The notes below the pieces were generated by a model, which was given only the letters and a program-made list of their open reading frames with translations, did no database searches and was not told the origin of the DNA. Made by a program: the position numbers and the translations under genes. 64,000 bases of DNA, from assembly GCA_020630065.1 (NCBI GenBank), contig JAHDCC010000001.1:47566-111565 (forward strand). The letters run 5' to 3'. The DNA comes from Acidimicrobiales bacterium (GTDB taxonomy: Bacteria > Actinomycetota > Acidimicrobiia > Acidimicrobiales > SZUA-35). Below are positions 25,594 through 33,713 of this stretch, one piece after another (position 1 is the first letter of the stretch; every line of letters starts with the position of its first letter).

Positions 25594-25651
25594 GTCGATC
25601 CTCGAAACTTCGTTGATCGGGGAGAAGAACGAATCGGCAAACGTCGCCAAC

Positions 25652-26722
25652 TCAGATAAGAAGCTGTTGGTAACGGGAAACGTAGGCGTCTGCTAGCCGT
25701 GACATCGAGAAGTCTTGGACTCTGTCGGCACCGCTTTGAACGAGAGCGTCACGAGCCGGTCCACCGTCAAGGCACTTGAGTAACTGTTTCGCTAACGCTT
25801 GAGCGTCTCCGGTTGGGAACAGGGCAGCGTCGGTTCCCTCGCGGGACACAACACGGTAGGCGGGCAGATCACTGGCCACGACCGGTGTGTTCGCAGCCAT
25901 GCCTTCTAGAAGAACGATTCCGAAACTCTCTCCACCCAACGAAGGAACACAAAAAACGTCGGCCGCTTTTAAGCGAGCGATCTTTTCGGGTTCTGTCAAT
26001 GCCCCAATCCATTCAATACGCTTATCAAACGCGTATTTTGAGGTCAATTCTTCGGTCTCCGGCCCCTGACCGGCTACCCAGATCGACACTTCTGGGGGTA
26101 GTAGCTGGGCGGCTTTTAGAAGTACCGCAAGGCCTTTGCGGGGTTCGTGGCGACCCAGAAAAAGAACGGTAGGTCCGGTCTTGTCAGCCGGAAGAACCGT
26201 TTCGAAAAGGCTCACCTCAATACCGTTGAACAGTATGTCGTATGTTCCTCCCAGGTACCTTGATGCCATGCCGGCTGCGTCTGGAGAAACAGCTACTCGT
26301 AGATCAAGGCGGTTGGCGAACCGGCGTAAGATTGGTTTTCCCCACCGGTACGACGCCACATGTCCACTGGCGTGAAATGTTCCGATTAATGGGGTTGGTT
26401 TGACCATAACTGAGGTCAGTGTCGGGCCGGGAACAAGAGGTTCGTGAAGGTGTAGGACGTCGAATTGTCCGTCCCATATAGTTCCGAGTGTTCGTAACTG
26501 GGCTGCGGGATCAGGGGCTACCGGCGCGAACGAGCCGTTTTGGGCATACGGAATCGAATTACCTAGTGGCGTTACCCAAGGTTCAGGTGGTTGTCCATCG
26601 CATGGCGACAGGACCTGGGTATCCACACCTTTTGAGCGAAGTGAACGAGCCAAGCCTAGAACTTGGGTTTGTACTCCACCCCAAACAGCCAGGCTGTATG
26701 GACATACGATTCCAACTCTCAC
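25652..26722 (-). CDS. pimA: Phosphatidyl-myo-inositol mannosyltransferase PimA
   Basis: Transfers mannose from GDP-mannose to phosphatidylinositol, the first PIM step, at the inner face of the membrane. It is a 356-aa GT4 enzyme. The opening MRVGIVCPYSLAVWGGVQTQV, the HLHEPLVPG block, VLFLGRHEPRKGLAVLL and the donor-site LGGESFGIVLLEGMA match PimA closely. It starts with GTG. It belongs functionally with pgsA and the acyltransferase at 21-22.7 kb, although here it is inverted relative to them and separated by pdxTS. Confidence 0.88.
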   Translation of the reverse strand: MRVGIVCPYSLAVWGGVQTQVLGLARSLRSKGVDTQVLSPCDGQPPEPWVTPLGNSIPYAQNGSFAPVAPDPAAQLRTLGTIWDGQFDVLHLHEPLVPGPTLTSVMVKPTPLIGTFHASGHVASYRWGKPILRRFANRLDLRVAVSPDAAGMASRYLGGTYDILFNGIEVSLFETVLPADKTGPTVLFLGRHEPRKGLAVLLKAAQLLPPEVSIWVAGQGPETEELTSKYAFDKRIEWIGALTEPEKIARLKAADVFCVPSLGGESFGIVLLEGMAANTPVVASDLPAYRVVSREGTDAALFPTGDAQALAKQLLKCLDGGPARDALVQSGADRVQDFSMSRLADAYVSRYQQLLI

Positions 26723-26728
26723 CTATCC

Positions 26729-26734
26729 AGACTA
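26729..26734 (-). promoter_or_regulatory. Candidate -10 box of pimA, leaderless
   Basis: Minus-strand TAGTCT ends 6 nt before the GTG at 26722. There is no Shine-Dalgarno sequence. Confidence 0.4.
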
Positions 26735-26915
26735 ACCTGATATGGCGTCCCGAAATGCAGCGCCGTTCTGATTGGCAGCAGGTTTACACGCGCGATAGTT
26801 TCTTGGAACGTGTGGATCAGACAAATGTCTATCTGGAGTACCCTTCTAGAGTCTGGCAATTTAGACATTATGATGTATTGTCGATGAACGTCATCGGACA
26901 ATAGAGGCACCGACT

Positions 26916-27575
26916 ATGAAGAGCGAAGAAGTATCTGATCTGTTGCGTAGAGCTATACGTAACGGGATAATCCGGCCCGGTGACGATCTGGTGCAAGAAG
27001 ATATCGCCAGTCGACTTGGTGTGAGCCGGATTCCGCTTCGTGAAGCTTTGCGTGGTCTGGCAGCTGTCGGGATTGTCCAGATGAAACCAGGTCAAGGTTT
27101 TCGAGTCACGAAGCTGGAATCCGAAGAGATAACTGAGCTTTATAATCTTCGTCTTCGTATCGAGCCTAATTTCGCTAACGACATCATCACCCATATTTCA
27201 AAACCTCAAATCGATCTCTTGGATGATCTCGACAAGAAAATGCGGGCTCAAGATGACAACGCAGAAGAATGGGCGAACGCAAATTACGATTTCCACCTCG
27301 GAATGTACGAATCGGCTGGCGGTAGTCACACCCTTCGAATCGTAAGGCAGCTTCTTGACCTAGTGGAGCCGTATTCACGGATGTATGTGTATGAGTTGCA
27401 GAATGTCGATCGGGTACAGAACGAACACAGCTCAATGATTGAAGCGATTCGTGACGGTGATGTGGAGGGTCTGGATCAGGCGATCTCTCTCCATCTGGTG
27501 GGTGCCAGAGATGGATTGGTGGCCGCGATGGCTGCCGAACCTAACGTTGACCCGATTACGCTTTTGATGCCGTGA
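26916..27575 (+). CDS. GntR family regulator, FCD (FadR-like) subfamily
   Basis: A 219-aa transcription factor. The N-terminal winged helix (about 1-68) carries IRPGDDLVQEDIASRLGVSRIPLREALRGLAAVG. The C-terminal all-helical FCD domain (about 75-205) carries the metal/ligand histidines in FHLGMYESAG and the EHSSMIEAIRDGD block. A GAGG ribosome-binding site precedes the ATG. The Liv importer operon lies downstream, then the DUF1445 and hydantoinase genes. Matching palindromes with a GTATAC core, the type bound by many FCD regulators, lie at both of those promoters, so it is the likely controller of the module. It has its own terminator. Confidence 0.9.
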   Translation: MKSEEVSDLLRRAIRNGIIRPGDDLVQEDIASRLGVSRIPLREALRGLAAVGIVQMKPGQGFRVTKLESEEITELYNLRLRIEPNFANDIITHISKPQIDLLDDLDKKMRAQDDNAEEWANANYDFHLGMYESAGGSHTLRIVRQLLDLVEPYSRMYVYELQNVDRVQNEHSSMIEAIRDGDVEGLDQAISLHLVGARDGLVAAMAAEPNVDPITLLMP

Positions 27576-27581
27576 CCCCTC

Positions 27582-27606
27582 GTCGCCGCTAACCGAGGCG
27601 ACTTTT
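27582..27606 (+). terminator. Rho-independent terminator after the GntR gene
   Basis: A 6-bp stem GTCGCC (27582-27587) / GGCGAC (27597-27602) with a 9-nt loop is followed at once by TTTT. It begins 6 nt after the GntR stop codon and separates the regulator from the importer operon. Confidence 0.65.
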
Positions 27607-27831
27607 CATATATTTGCTGCGCGATAGGTAGGTGCCCATAATCCTGGGTTCGGTCGCGGTAGTTAACTTGGCCCTGCTCAGGGTGCCGGGTAGTAGACGA
27701 CGGCTGTGGTTTTAGGTGCAGCGTCGTTGTTTCGCGCTCGGGTAAGAATAGCCGGAGTGTTCAGGGATAAACAGAGATTCTTCAGTCGCGCTCATCGTGT
27801 GTCGGACTTGTTGCAGCCACCAGATTGCCAG

Positions 27832-27860
27832 TTGACGCATAAGAATACACTGTATACACT
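27832..27860 (+). promoter_or_regulatory. Promoter of the Liv-type importer operon
   Basis: A -35 TTGACG (27832-27837) and a -10 TACACT (27855-27860) are separated by exactly 17 bp. The -10 lies inside the GntR operator, so bound regulator would block RNA polymerase. Predicted start of transcription is near 27867. Confidence 0.6.
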
Positions 27861-27862
27861 GT
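27845..27862. promoter_or_regulatory. GntR operator 1, on the importer promoter
   Basis: Two tandem copies of ATACACTGT (27845-27853, 27854-27862) create the core CACTGTATACACTG (27848-27861). It differs by one base from the perfect palindrome at the DUF1445/hyuA promoter. It overlaps the -10 box of the importer promoter. Confidence 0.65.
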
Positions 27863-27922
27863 GCGCATGGACACATCGGGAGTGGCGGCTCGGACAACAG
27901 GGGGGACGTAAGCACCACCCAG

Positions 27923-27953
27923 GATCTGGACCGAACTAATCTACGTCCAGATC
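27923..27953 (+). other. RNA hairpin in the importer leader
   Basis: A perfect 9-bp stem, GATCTGGAC (27923-27931) and GTCCAGATC (27945-27953), encloses a 13-nt loop. It ends 3 nt before the Shine-Dalgarno GGAGGTGA of the leader ORF. There is no T-run after it, so it is not a simple terminator. Confidence 0.45.
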
Positions 27954-27968
27954 GTCGGAGGTGATTCG

Positions 27969-28031
27969 TTGCCTTCAGCGTCACTTTTAGTTGTTCAACG
28001 GAATGAGTTAAAGGGATGGCCTGGCAAGTAG
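27969..28031 (+). CDS. Possible leader peptide with Leu-Leu-Val-Val
   Basis: A 20-codon ORF with a TTG start, preceded at 4 nt by GGAGGTGA (27957-27964), the best ribosome-binding sequence in this gap. The product contains SLLVVQ, and the downstream operon is a Liv-type (branched-chain amino-acid family) importer. This could be a regulatory leader peptide, but no terminator hairpin follows it, so its role is only suggested. Confidence 0.3.
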   Translation: MPSASLLVVQRNELKGWPGK

Positions 28032-28063
28032 CTGGGTCGTAAAAAGCTCTAGGAAGAGGGAAA

Positions 28064-29413
28064 ATGAGACTGAGAAAAAAGAAACAACTGTTTCTGTCAG
28101 TGGTTGCCTTCATGTTGTTCGCCTCGGCGTGCGGAGGCACCACGGCTGGCGAAGGAACAAGCGACACTAACGAAGACGGAACGGAAAATAGTAGCGAGAG
28201 CAGCGGAAATGCCAGTGGCGAAGTAGTCAAGGTAGGCGCCCTGTTTCCACTTACCGGCTCCGTTGCATCTGCGGGACAGCAAACCCTCAACGGAGTAATG
28301 CTCGCTGAAGAAATCGTCAATGGCGAGTTCCCGGAATTGGCTGACCTGCCGTTGGCCGAGACCGCAGGCCTTCCTAATGTCGGAAACGCTCAGGTCGAGG
28401 TAATTTCAACTGACCACAAAGGCGAAGCCGACGTCGGTCAGGCCGAAGCGGAACGACTGATCGAAAGCGAAGAAGTGGTTGCTCTCACCGGTGCATTCAA
28501 CTCTTCGGTAACCAAAACAGCATCCGAAAAAGCAGAACGACTCGGCATTCCGTTCGTAAATGGATCTTCGTCATCAACGGCGCTGACCGAAGACCCAGAA
28601 CGAGCAGAGCTGGAATACTTCTTCCGCACCGGTCCGAGCGACAAAACTTTCGCTGAATCCTTCTTCAAGTTCCTCGAAGATCTAGAAGAAGAAGGCGAAG
28701 ATGTTCGAGACGTAGCGTTGCTTTACGAGAACACCGAATTCGGAAACGAAGCAGCTCGGGTTACCAAAGAACTTGCAGAAGAGTTCGATTTCAATATCGT
28801 CGCTGATGTTCCTCACGGAAACGACGTTTCAGACATTACGCCTGAAGCTCAGAAAATCATTACCGCTGATCCGGACATCATTTTCCAAGCCTCTCAGACC
28901 AGTGAAGCAATTCTGTTCATGAACGCCTGGGAAAACAACGAATATGCGGCTCCAATTCTGGCATACGGTGCAGGATTTAGTGACCCACAGTTCTTCGAAT
29001 CTGTAGGCACCAAAGCTGACTTCGTAGTCGCCCGAGCAGCATGGTCACTCGACGCTGTTTCGGCTAAACCGGCTGCGGTTAATGTCGCCGAGATGTACGA
29101 AGAGCGATTCGATCAACCAATGGACGAAAACTCGGCCCGTACGTTTACTGCTGCGATGACACTATTCGCCGCAATTGACGCCGCTGGATCTTCTGAACCA
29201 GACGCCATTCGGGATGCGTTGACAACACTGAACCTCAGTGACAACGAAATCATCATGCCTTGGGAAGGAATTCTCTTTGCCGAGAACGGTCAGAACGAAT
29301 TGGCGCAAGGAATCGTGACCCAACGACTAGAAGAGCAATACGCAGTCGTTTGGCCATTCGAAACAGCACCAACTGAACTTACCTGGCCAGTACCACCCGT
29401 ATCACAACGCTAG
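28064..29413 (+). CDS. ABC transporter substrate-binding lipoprotein, LivJ-type
   Basis: Captures the substrate outside the membrane for the importer encoded downstream. It is 449 aa. A lipoprotein signal peptide ends in the lipobox ASAC (C23), followed by a Ser/Gly/Glu-rich linker. The periplasmic-binding fold type I region begins with VVKVGALFPLTGSVASAGQQTLNGVMLAEE. The family includes binders of branched-chain amino acids, amides, urea and other small molecules. Association with hydantoinase/oxoprolinase and D-glutamate cyclase-family genes suggests a pyroglutamate, hydantoin or D-amino-acid ligand; that is inference. Confidence 0.9.
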   Translation: MRLRKKKQLFLSVVAFMLFASACGGTTAGEGTSDTNEDGTENSSESSGNASGEVVKVGALFPLTGSVASAGQQTLNGVMLAEEIVNGEFPELADLPLAETAGLPNVGNAQVEVISTDHKGEADVGQAEAERLIESEEVVALTGAFNSSVTKTASEKAERLGIPFVNGSSSSTALTEDPERAELEYFFRTGPSDKTFAESFFKFLEDLEEEGEDVRDVALLYENTEFGNEAARVTKELAEEFDFNIVADVPHGNDVSDITPEAQKIITADPDIIFQASQTSEAILFMNAWENNEYAAPILAYGAGFSDPQFFESVGTKADFVVARAAWSLDAVSAKPAAVNVAEMYEERFDQPMDENSARTFTAAMTLFAAIDAAGSSEPDAIRDALTTLNLSDNEIIMPWEGILFAENGQNELAQGIVTQRLEEQYAVVWPFETAPTELTWPVPPVSQR

Positions 29414-29449
29414 AAACTTGAGTCCACTTCGGTCGCAGAAAGGGAGTAA

Positions 29450-30313
29450 ATGAGCGATCTTATACAAACATTCGTCAATGGTCTAATGCTTGGTTCCGTG
29501 CTGGCGTTGGTAGCCGTTGGCCTAACAGTAATCTACGGGGTAGTAGATATTGTTAACTTCGCTCATGGCGAATTCGTAATGGCTGGGATGTATGCAACAT
29601 TCGTAGCGTCTTCACAGTTTGGTTTCGACCCATTACTTGCCATGCCCGTTTCTGCGGCCGTTGTTGGGCTGATCGGGGTATTGAGTTTCTTTACCTTTGT
29701 TCGCCCGGCGATGAGGGGTACTCTCCTCTCGCAGATCTTCGTCACCTTTGGTTTGATGATTTTCATGAGAGGAGTCGCTCAAACCCTGTTTGGTTCGAAC
29801 TTTGAAACCATCCAAGGCGCTTGGTTGTCTTCTCAGCGAATAACCATAGGGGACATCGTTATGCCAGGGCCGCAGCTAGCTGCTGCGGTCGGCAGCCTAG
29901 TCTGTACCGGTGCAATTGGCTGGTTCATCTACCGAACAACGACCGGTAAGGCGCTCCAGGCGACTAGTCAAGATCCGGATGCAGCATTAATGATGGGTAT
30001 CAACCCAAATAAGATGTTCGGACTTGCGTGGTTGATCGGAGGTGCCTCGACCGGTGTCGCCGCAGCTCTCGTGGCTAACTATCAGCCCGTCCATCCGAAC
30101 GTAGGTCTAGCCTTTGGGCTCACCGCCTTCGTGATTGTCGCCCTCGGTGGATTCGGGTCGATTGGTGGAGCGTTTCTCGCCGCCTTTGCTGTCGGCATGC
30201 TCGAGAATTTCTCTGCCTTCTACGGTGACTCTGCGTACAAGCAGGTCTGGATATTCGGGCTCTTCATCTTGGTCATGTTGTTTAGGCCTCAAGGATTGTT
30301 GGGCCGAGCATGA
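29450..30313 (+). CDS. LivH-type ABC permease
   Basis: First membrane subunit of the importer, 287 aa with about eight transmembrane helices. The typical opening MSDLIQTFVNGLMLGSVLALVAVGLTVIYGVVDIVNFAHGEFVM and the coupling-helix region ATSQDPDAALMMGINPNKMF are present. It ends in MLFRPQGLLGRA and overlaps the next permease gene by 4 nt. Confidence 0.93.
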   Translation: MSDLIQTFVNGLMLGSVLALVAVGLTVIYGVVDIVNFAHGEFVMAGMYATFVASSQFGFDPLLAMPVSAAVVGLIGVLSFFTFVRPAMRGTLLSQIFVTFGLMIFMRGVAQTLFGSNFETIQGAWLSSQRITIGDIVMPGPQLAAAVGSLVCTGAIGWFIYRTTTGKALQATSQDPDAALMMGINPNKMFGLAWLIGGASTGVAAALVANYQPVHPNVGLAFGLTAFVIVALGGFGSIGGAFLAAFAVGMLENFSAFYGDSAYKQVWIFGLFILVMLFRPQGLLGRA

Positions 30314-31371
30314 CTACAACAAATCAAACTACTACTGGCTCTGCAGCCGATGCTGCAACAAACGAGGGCGTTATGAACGTCAATGGCTTGCCACAAGGCA
30401 GCTCAGTCTGGGGAATGGTGCGACAGTACCTGCCGTGGGTTCTGTTTCTTGGATTCTTTGCCCTCTATCCCATCGTCTTCGACTCTCCGTCTGATCACAC
30501 ACTCGGCATCAAAATGATGTGGTTCGCAATTGCGGCGACCGGATGGAATATGTTGGGCGGCTTTGCTGGCCAAATCTCCCTGGGACACGCTACGTTCTTT
30601 GGAGTTGGCGCTTACGCGGTTGCCTTAGCCGACGAATACGAATGGAACCCTTGGCTGGCGATGATCCTTGGGATGGGTGTAGCCGCCATCATTGCCGTCA
30701 TCATTGGCTGGCCTGTCTTCCGGCTTAAAGGTCACTATTTCACCATCGCTACTATCGGCACCGGAGAGATTGCGTTTCTCCTGGTTCGTAACAGCGAGTT
30801 TCTTGGAGGCACCGAAGGGTTCCTCATGCGAAGTGACGAAGGGTTCCTCAATTTCTATTGGGGAGGTCGACAGAAATGGGAGTTCTACTATCTCGGATTT
30901 GTGCTACTTCTTCTTGCGGTCGTGTCGACCGTAATGATTAGTAAGTCTCGTATGGGCTACTACTTGCAGGCCATTCGGAACAACCAAGAAGCAGCATCTT
31001 CACTCGGTGTCCCAATAGCGAAATACAAACAACTTGCGTTCATATACTCGGCGGTGTTTGTATCCATCGCCGGCTCGTACTTTGCGCAACAACTACAGTT
31101 CGCTGGACCAGACGAAGCATTCAGTTTGGACACATCGATCAGAATCACCATCATCGCTGTAATCGGTGGTGTGCTTAGTAAGTGGGGTCCCATGATCGGT
31201 GCGATCGTGTTTCTCTTCTTATCTGAGTGGACAAATATCAGGTTTGGTGGGAACGGTTTCGACCTAGTTATCTTCGGCTTCATCGTCATGGTTATGGCTG
31301 CCTTTGAGCCAAATGGTTTGATCGGGCTCGGAAACCGATTTGCACACCTACTCGAAAAGGCCAAATCATGA
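30310..31371 (+). CDS. LivM-type ABC permease
   Basis: Second membrane subunit, 353 aa. A hydrophilic Thr/Asn-rich N-terminal extension of about 35 residues precedes the helices. The family signatures NMLGGFAGQISLGHATFFGVGAYAVAL and AIRNNQEAASSLGVPIAKYKQLAF are clear. Its start overlaps livH and its end overlaps livG, each by ATGA, showing tight translational coupling. Confidence 0.93.
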   Translation: MTTTNQTTTGSAADAATNEGVMNVNGLPQGSSVWGMVRQYLPWVLFLGFFALYPIVFDSPSDHTLGIKMMWFAIAATGWNMLGGFAGQISLGHATFFGVGAYAVALADEYEWNPWLAMILGMGVAAIIAVIIGWPVFRLKGHYFTIATIGTGEIAFLLVRNSEFLGGTEGFLMRSDEGFLNFYWGGRQKWEFYYLGFVLLLLAVVSTVMISKSRMGYYLQAIRNNQEAASSLGVPIAKYKQLAFIYSAVFVSIAGSYFAQQLQFAGPDEAFSLDTSIRITIIAVIGGVLSKWGPMIGAIVFLFLSEWTNIRFGGNGFDLVIFGFIVMVMAAFEPNGLIGLGNRFAHLLEKAKS

Positions 31372-32096
31372 ACCTACTTAGAGTCGAAGGAATAACAAAA
31401 TATTTCGGTGGTCTCGCAGCGAACAAGGACATAACCTTCGAAGTCGAAGAAGGCGAACTGCTCGGCGTGATAGGTCCTAACGGTGCCGGAAAGACCACGC
31501 TATTCGAACAGATTTCTGGGTTCAAGAAACCAAGCGAAGGTCGAGTCATTCTCGATGGAAAAGACATCACGGCTCAGCGGCCAGACAAGATTTGCTCTGC
31601 TGGTCTTGCTCGGACGTTTCAGATCGTTAAGACTTTTCCAGAGCTTACCGTTCTAGAAAATGTGATGATCGGGTCATTTCACCGAGAGTCAAGCTCTCGA
31701 GCGGCACGTAAGTACGCAGGTGAGGTTCTCGAGCGGGTCCGGTTCTCTCACAAGGCTGACGCCCTGGGTAAAGAACTGACGTTGGCTGGGCGTAAGCGAG
31801 TCGAGGTGGCGCGAGCGGTTGCCACTCGCCCTCGGATATTGCTGCTCGACGAAGCCATGGCCGGCCTCAACAAGCAAGAATCTGCCGAAGCGGTCGAAGT
31901 CGTACGCGACCTTCGTAAGGAAGTAACCGTGGTCATGATCGAACACGTCATGGAAATTCTCATGCCTCTATCCGATCGGATTGTCGTGCTGGTTGAAGGT
32001 CAAAAACTACTGGAAGGTACCCCAGAAGAAATCGCTTCGAACCCTCAGGTTCTGGCTGCATATCTAGGAGAACGCTTTGCTGCTCGAAATAAATGA
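31368..32096 (+). CDS. LivG-type ABC ATPase
   Basis: First nucleotide-binding subunit, 242 aa. Walker A GPNGAGKTT, Walker B ILLLDEAMAGLNKQE and the LivG-specific H-loop IEHVMEILMPLSDRIVVL are visible. The usual LSGG signature region reads LTLAGRKRVEVARAVA, a deviation that is common in LivG proteins. It overlaps livF by 20 nt. Confidence 0.92.
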   Translation: MNLLRVEGITKYFGGLAANKDITFEVEEGELLGVIGPNGAGKTTLFEQISGFKKPSEGRVILDGKDITAQRPDKICSAGLARTFQIVKTFPELTVLENVMIGSFHRESSSRAARKYAGEVLERVRFSHKADALGKELTLAGRKRVEVARAVATRPRILLLDEAMAGLNKQESAEAVEVVRDLRKEVTVVMIEHVMEILMPLSDRIVVLVEGQKLLEGTPEEIASNPQVLAAYLGERFAARNK

Positions 32097-32775
32097 TCTC
32101 AAAGTTACCTACGGCGGAGCTATTGCGCTCAATGGTGTTTCGCTAAACATCGAGCGAGGTGAAGCTGTTGGTTTAGTTGGCTCTAATGGTGCTGGTAAGA
32201 CGTCCCTATTTAAAGCGATTTCGGGGATCGTGCCAGCCGAGGGGAGTATCACGTTTGACAACAAAGACCTTTTGGCGTTGAAGGCTCATGAGGTGCCTTC
32301 GTTGGGGTTGGCCCATGTCCCGGAGGGGCGTCGGCTGTTTCCTCGACTCAGCATCGAAGACAACCTTCTTCTCGGCGGGAGTTCTACCCACGTCGTCGAT
32401 CAGAGTGACTTTGATCGTGTGTACAAACTGTTTCCTAAATTGCTTGAACGTAAGACTCAGCTGGCTGGAACGTTATCTGGTGGTGAGCAGCAGATGGCGG
32501 CGATCGGTAGGGCATTAATGTCCCGACCAGAGATTTTGATGCTGGACGAACCGTCGCTAGGTATCGCCCCGGTATTGGTTGAAGGTATTTACAAAGCGAT
32601 TGCTCAGTTGCGTGACGAAGGTCAGACCATTCTTCTAGCTGAACAAAACGTTATGGAGTGTCTGGAGGTCTGTAACCGTACTTACGTCTTGCAGACCGGC
32701 CAGGTTGTCACTTCTGGACCATCCGATGAGCTTGCGGAGAACGATGAGATCCGCAAGGCCTTTCTCGGGATTTAG
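32077..32775 (+). CDS. LivF-type ABC ATPase
   Basis: Second nucleotide-binding subunit, 232 aa, with a TTG start. AGGAG at 32066-32070, 6 nt upstream, fixes this start inside livG. Walker A GSNGAGKTS, signature LSGGEQQMAAIGRALM, Walker B EILMLDEPSLG and the H-loop region LLAEQNVMECLEVC are intact. It is the last gene of the importer operon; a strong hairpin terminator follows. Confidence 0.92.
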   Translation: MLLEINDLKVTYGGAIALNGVSLNIERGEAVGLVGSNGAGKTSLFKAISGIVPAEGSITFDNKDLLALKAHEVPSLGLAHVPEGRRLFPRLSIEDNLLLGGSSTHVVDQSDFDRVYKLFPKLLERKTQLAGTLSGGEQQMAAIGRALMSRPEILMLDEPSLGIAPVLVEGIYKAIAQLRDEGQTILLAEQNVMECLEVCNRTYVLQTGQVVTSGPSDELAENDEIRKAFLGI

Positions 32776-32787
32776 GTCTCCCCTAAT

Positions 32788-32848
32788 GGCTGACGGAACG
32801 GGCTCCCCGGTGAATGGGTTCCGAGCTCGTTCCGTCATTGGCCGTTTT
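32788..32848 (+). terminator. Terminator between livF and the convergent DUF1445 gene
   Basis: A 15-bp stem with one G-U pair, TGACGGAACGGGCTC (32791-32805) and GAGCTCGTTCCGTCA (32823-32837), is extended by GGC/GCC across a small bulge and followed by TTTT at 32845-32848. It should stop transcription from livF. There is no T-run in the opposite direction. Confidence 0.75.
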
Positions 32849-33606
32849 CAGGCAAGATCTGATATGTCGGTGATAAACATGTGGCCTGGGTCGTGGGTGA
32901 TCACCTTGTCTAGGCCTGCGTTGAAGACTGCGAGTTGCGGGGTTACGCCGCAAGCCCAAAACATAGGGACTTCGTTGTCGCCGATTGGGACAGCGTCTCC
33001 GAAGTCTGGTTGGGTGAGGTCCGAAATTCCGATTTCGGCTGGGTCTCCCACATGTAATGGCCCGCCATGAGCATGCGGATACTGTTCGGTGATTTCGATT
33101 GTTTTGTCGACGAGATGTGCTGGCATTGGTCTGAACGTCATAACCGTCGGGCCAGAGAAAATTCCGGCAGGAATACTTTCGTGGCTGGTTATGAACATTG
33201 GAACATTACATCCGAGTTCGATATGCCGTACTGGCAGCCCGGCTCGTATCAATGCCGCCTCGAAACTGAAGCTGCATCCCAGAAGGAAAGAGACCATGTC
33301 GTCGTCCCACCAAGGAGTGACATCTTCGGCTGATTCTTCGCTTCCGTTGAGCATCACACGGTAACGAGGTAGGTCTTTTCTAAGATCGCTGCCACTAGCA
33401 GAAGCTTTGGCTTCGTAACCGTTATCGACCACTTCGATTAACGGACAAGGTTTGGGGTTTCGTGTACAGAACAATAAGAAGTCGAATGCAGCAGATCGAG
33501 GCACCATTACCAAGTTTGTTTGAACAAATCCGGGGGCAAGACCTGCCGTTGGCCCTGGCAGGGAGCCATCACGAATTCTCTGTCGAGTTTCTTGTGCGGG
33601 GTTCAT
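32848..33606 (-). CDS. DUF1445 / D-glutamate cyclase family putative hydro-lyase
   Basis: A 252-aa member of the family that includes YcsI and the catalytic part of human DGLUCY, which converts D-glutamate to 5-oxo-D-proline. Conserved blocks are GPTAGLAPGFVQTNLVMVP, FLLFCTRNPKPCPLIEVV, LLGCSFSFEAALI and THDPGHMFITD. It is divergent from the hydantoinase/5-oxoprolinase genes and shares with them a symmetrical operator-promoter. The pairing with 5-oxoprolinase-like genes fits a pathway through 5-oxoproline. The exact substrate is not proven by sequence. Confidence 0.85.
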   Translation of the reverse strand: MNPAQETRQRIRDGSLPGPTAGLAPGFVQTNLVMVPRSAAFDFLLFCTRNPKPCPLIEVVDNGYEAKASASGSDLRKDLPRYRVMLNGSEESAEDVTPWWDDDMVSFLLGCSFSFEAALIRAGLPVRHIELGCNVPMFITSHESIPAGIFSGPTVMTFRPMPAHLVDKTIEITEQYPHAHGGPLHVGDPAEIGISDLTQPDFGDAVPIGDNEVPMFWACGVTPQLAVFNAGLDKVITHDPGHMFITDISDLA

Positions 33607-33639
33607 GGTTGAACTGGGTCCTTTCAGAAATCATTCTAG

Positions 33640-33668
33640 TTGTATTCACTGTATACAGTGACTACAAT
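33640..33668. promoter_or_regulatory. Symmetrical divergent promoters with GntR operator 2
   Basis: The perfect 14-bp palindrome CACTGTATACAGTG (33647-33660) lies between outer arms TTGTA (33640-33644) and TACAA (33663-33667). Rightward, TTGTAT (33640-33645) and TACAAT (33663-33668) form -35 and -10 boxes with 17-bp spacing toward hyuA. Leftward, TTGTAG and TACAAC form the mirror promoter toward DUF1445. One bound regulator would cover both spacers. Confidence 0.75.
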
Positions 33669-33713
33669 AAGTGGAACGTTCGACGTTGTTGTCGGTGAGC
33701 TATAGGAGATTAC

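Larger units (their letters stand above)
27607..28063 (+). other. Long regulatory gap and leader of the importer operon
   Basis: About 460 bp without a confident protein gene. It holds the promoter and operator (27832-27862), a 9-bp hairpin (27923-27953), a near-perfect Shine-Dalgarno followed by a 20-codon ORF (27969-28031) and the ribosome-binding site of the binding-protein gene (GAGGG just before 28064). The leader RNA would be about 195 nt. I see nothing recognisable between 27607 and 27831. Confidence 0.6.

Noticed and set aside
26488..26904. A 138-aa plus-strand ORF at the 5' end of pimA
   Set aside because: It is antisense to pimA coding sequence and its promoter region; no motif is seen.
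27712..28320. A 202-aa minus-strand ORF across the importer leader and the start of the binding-protein gene
   Set aside because: It is antisense to the lipoprotein signal region, has low-complexity Ser/Pro/Leu composition, no ribosome-binding site, and overlaps a well-supported promoter and operator.
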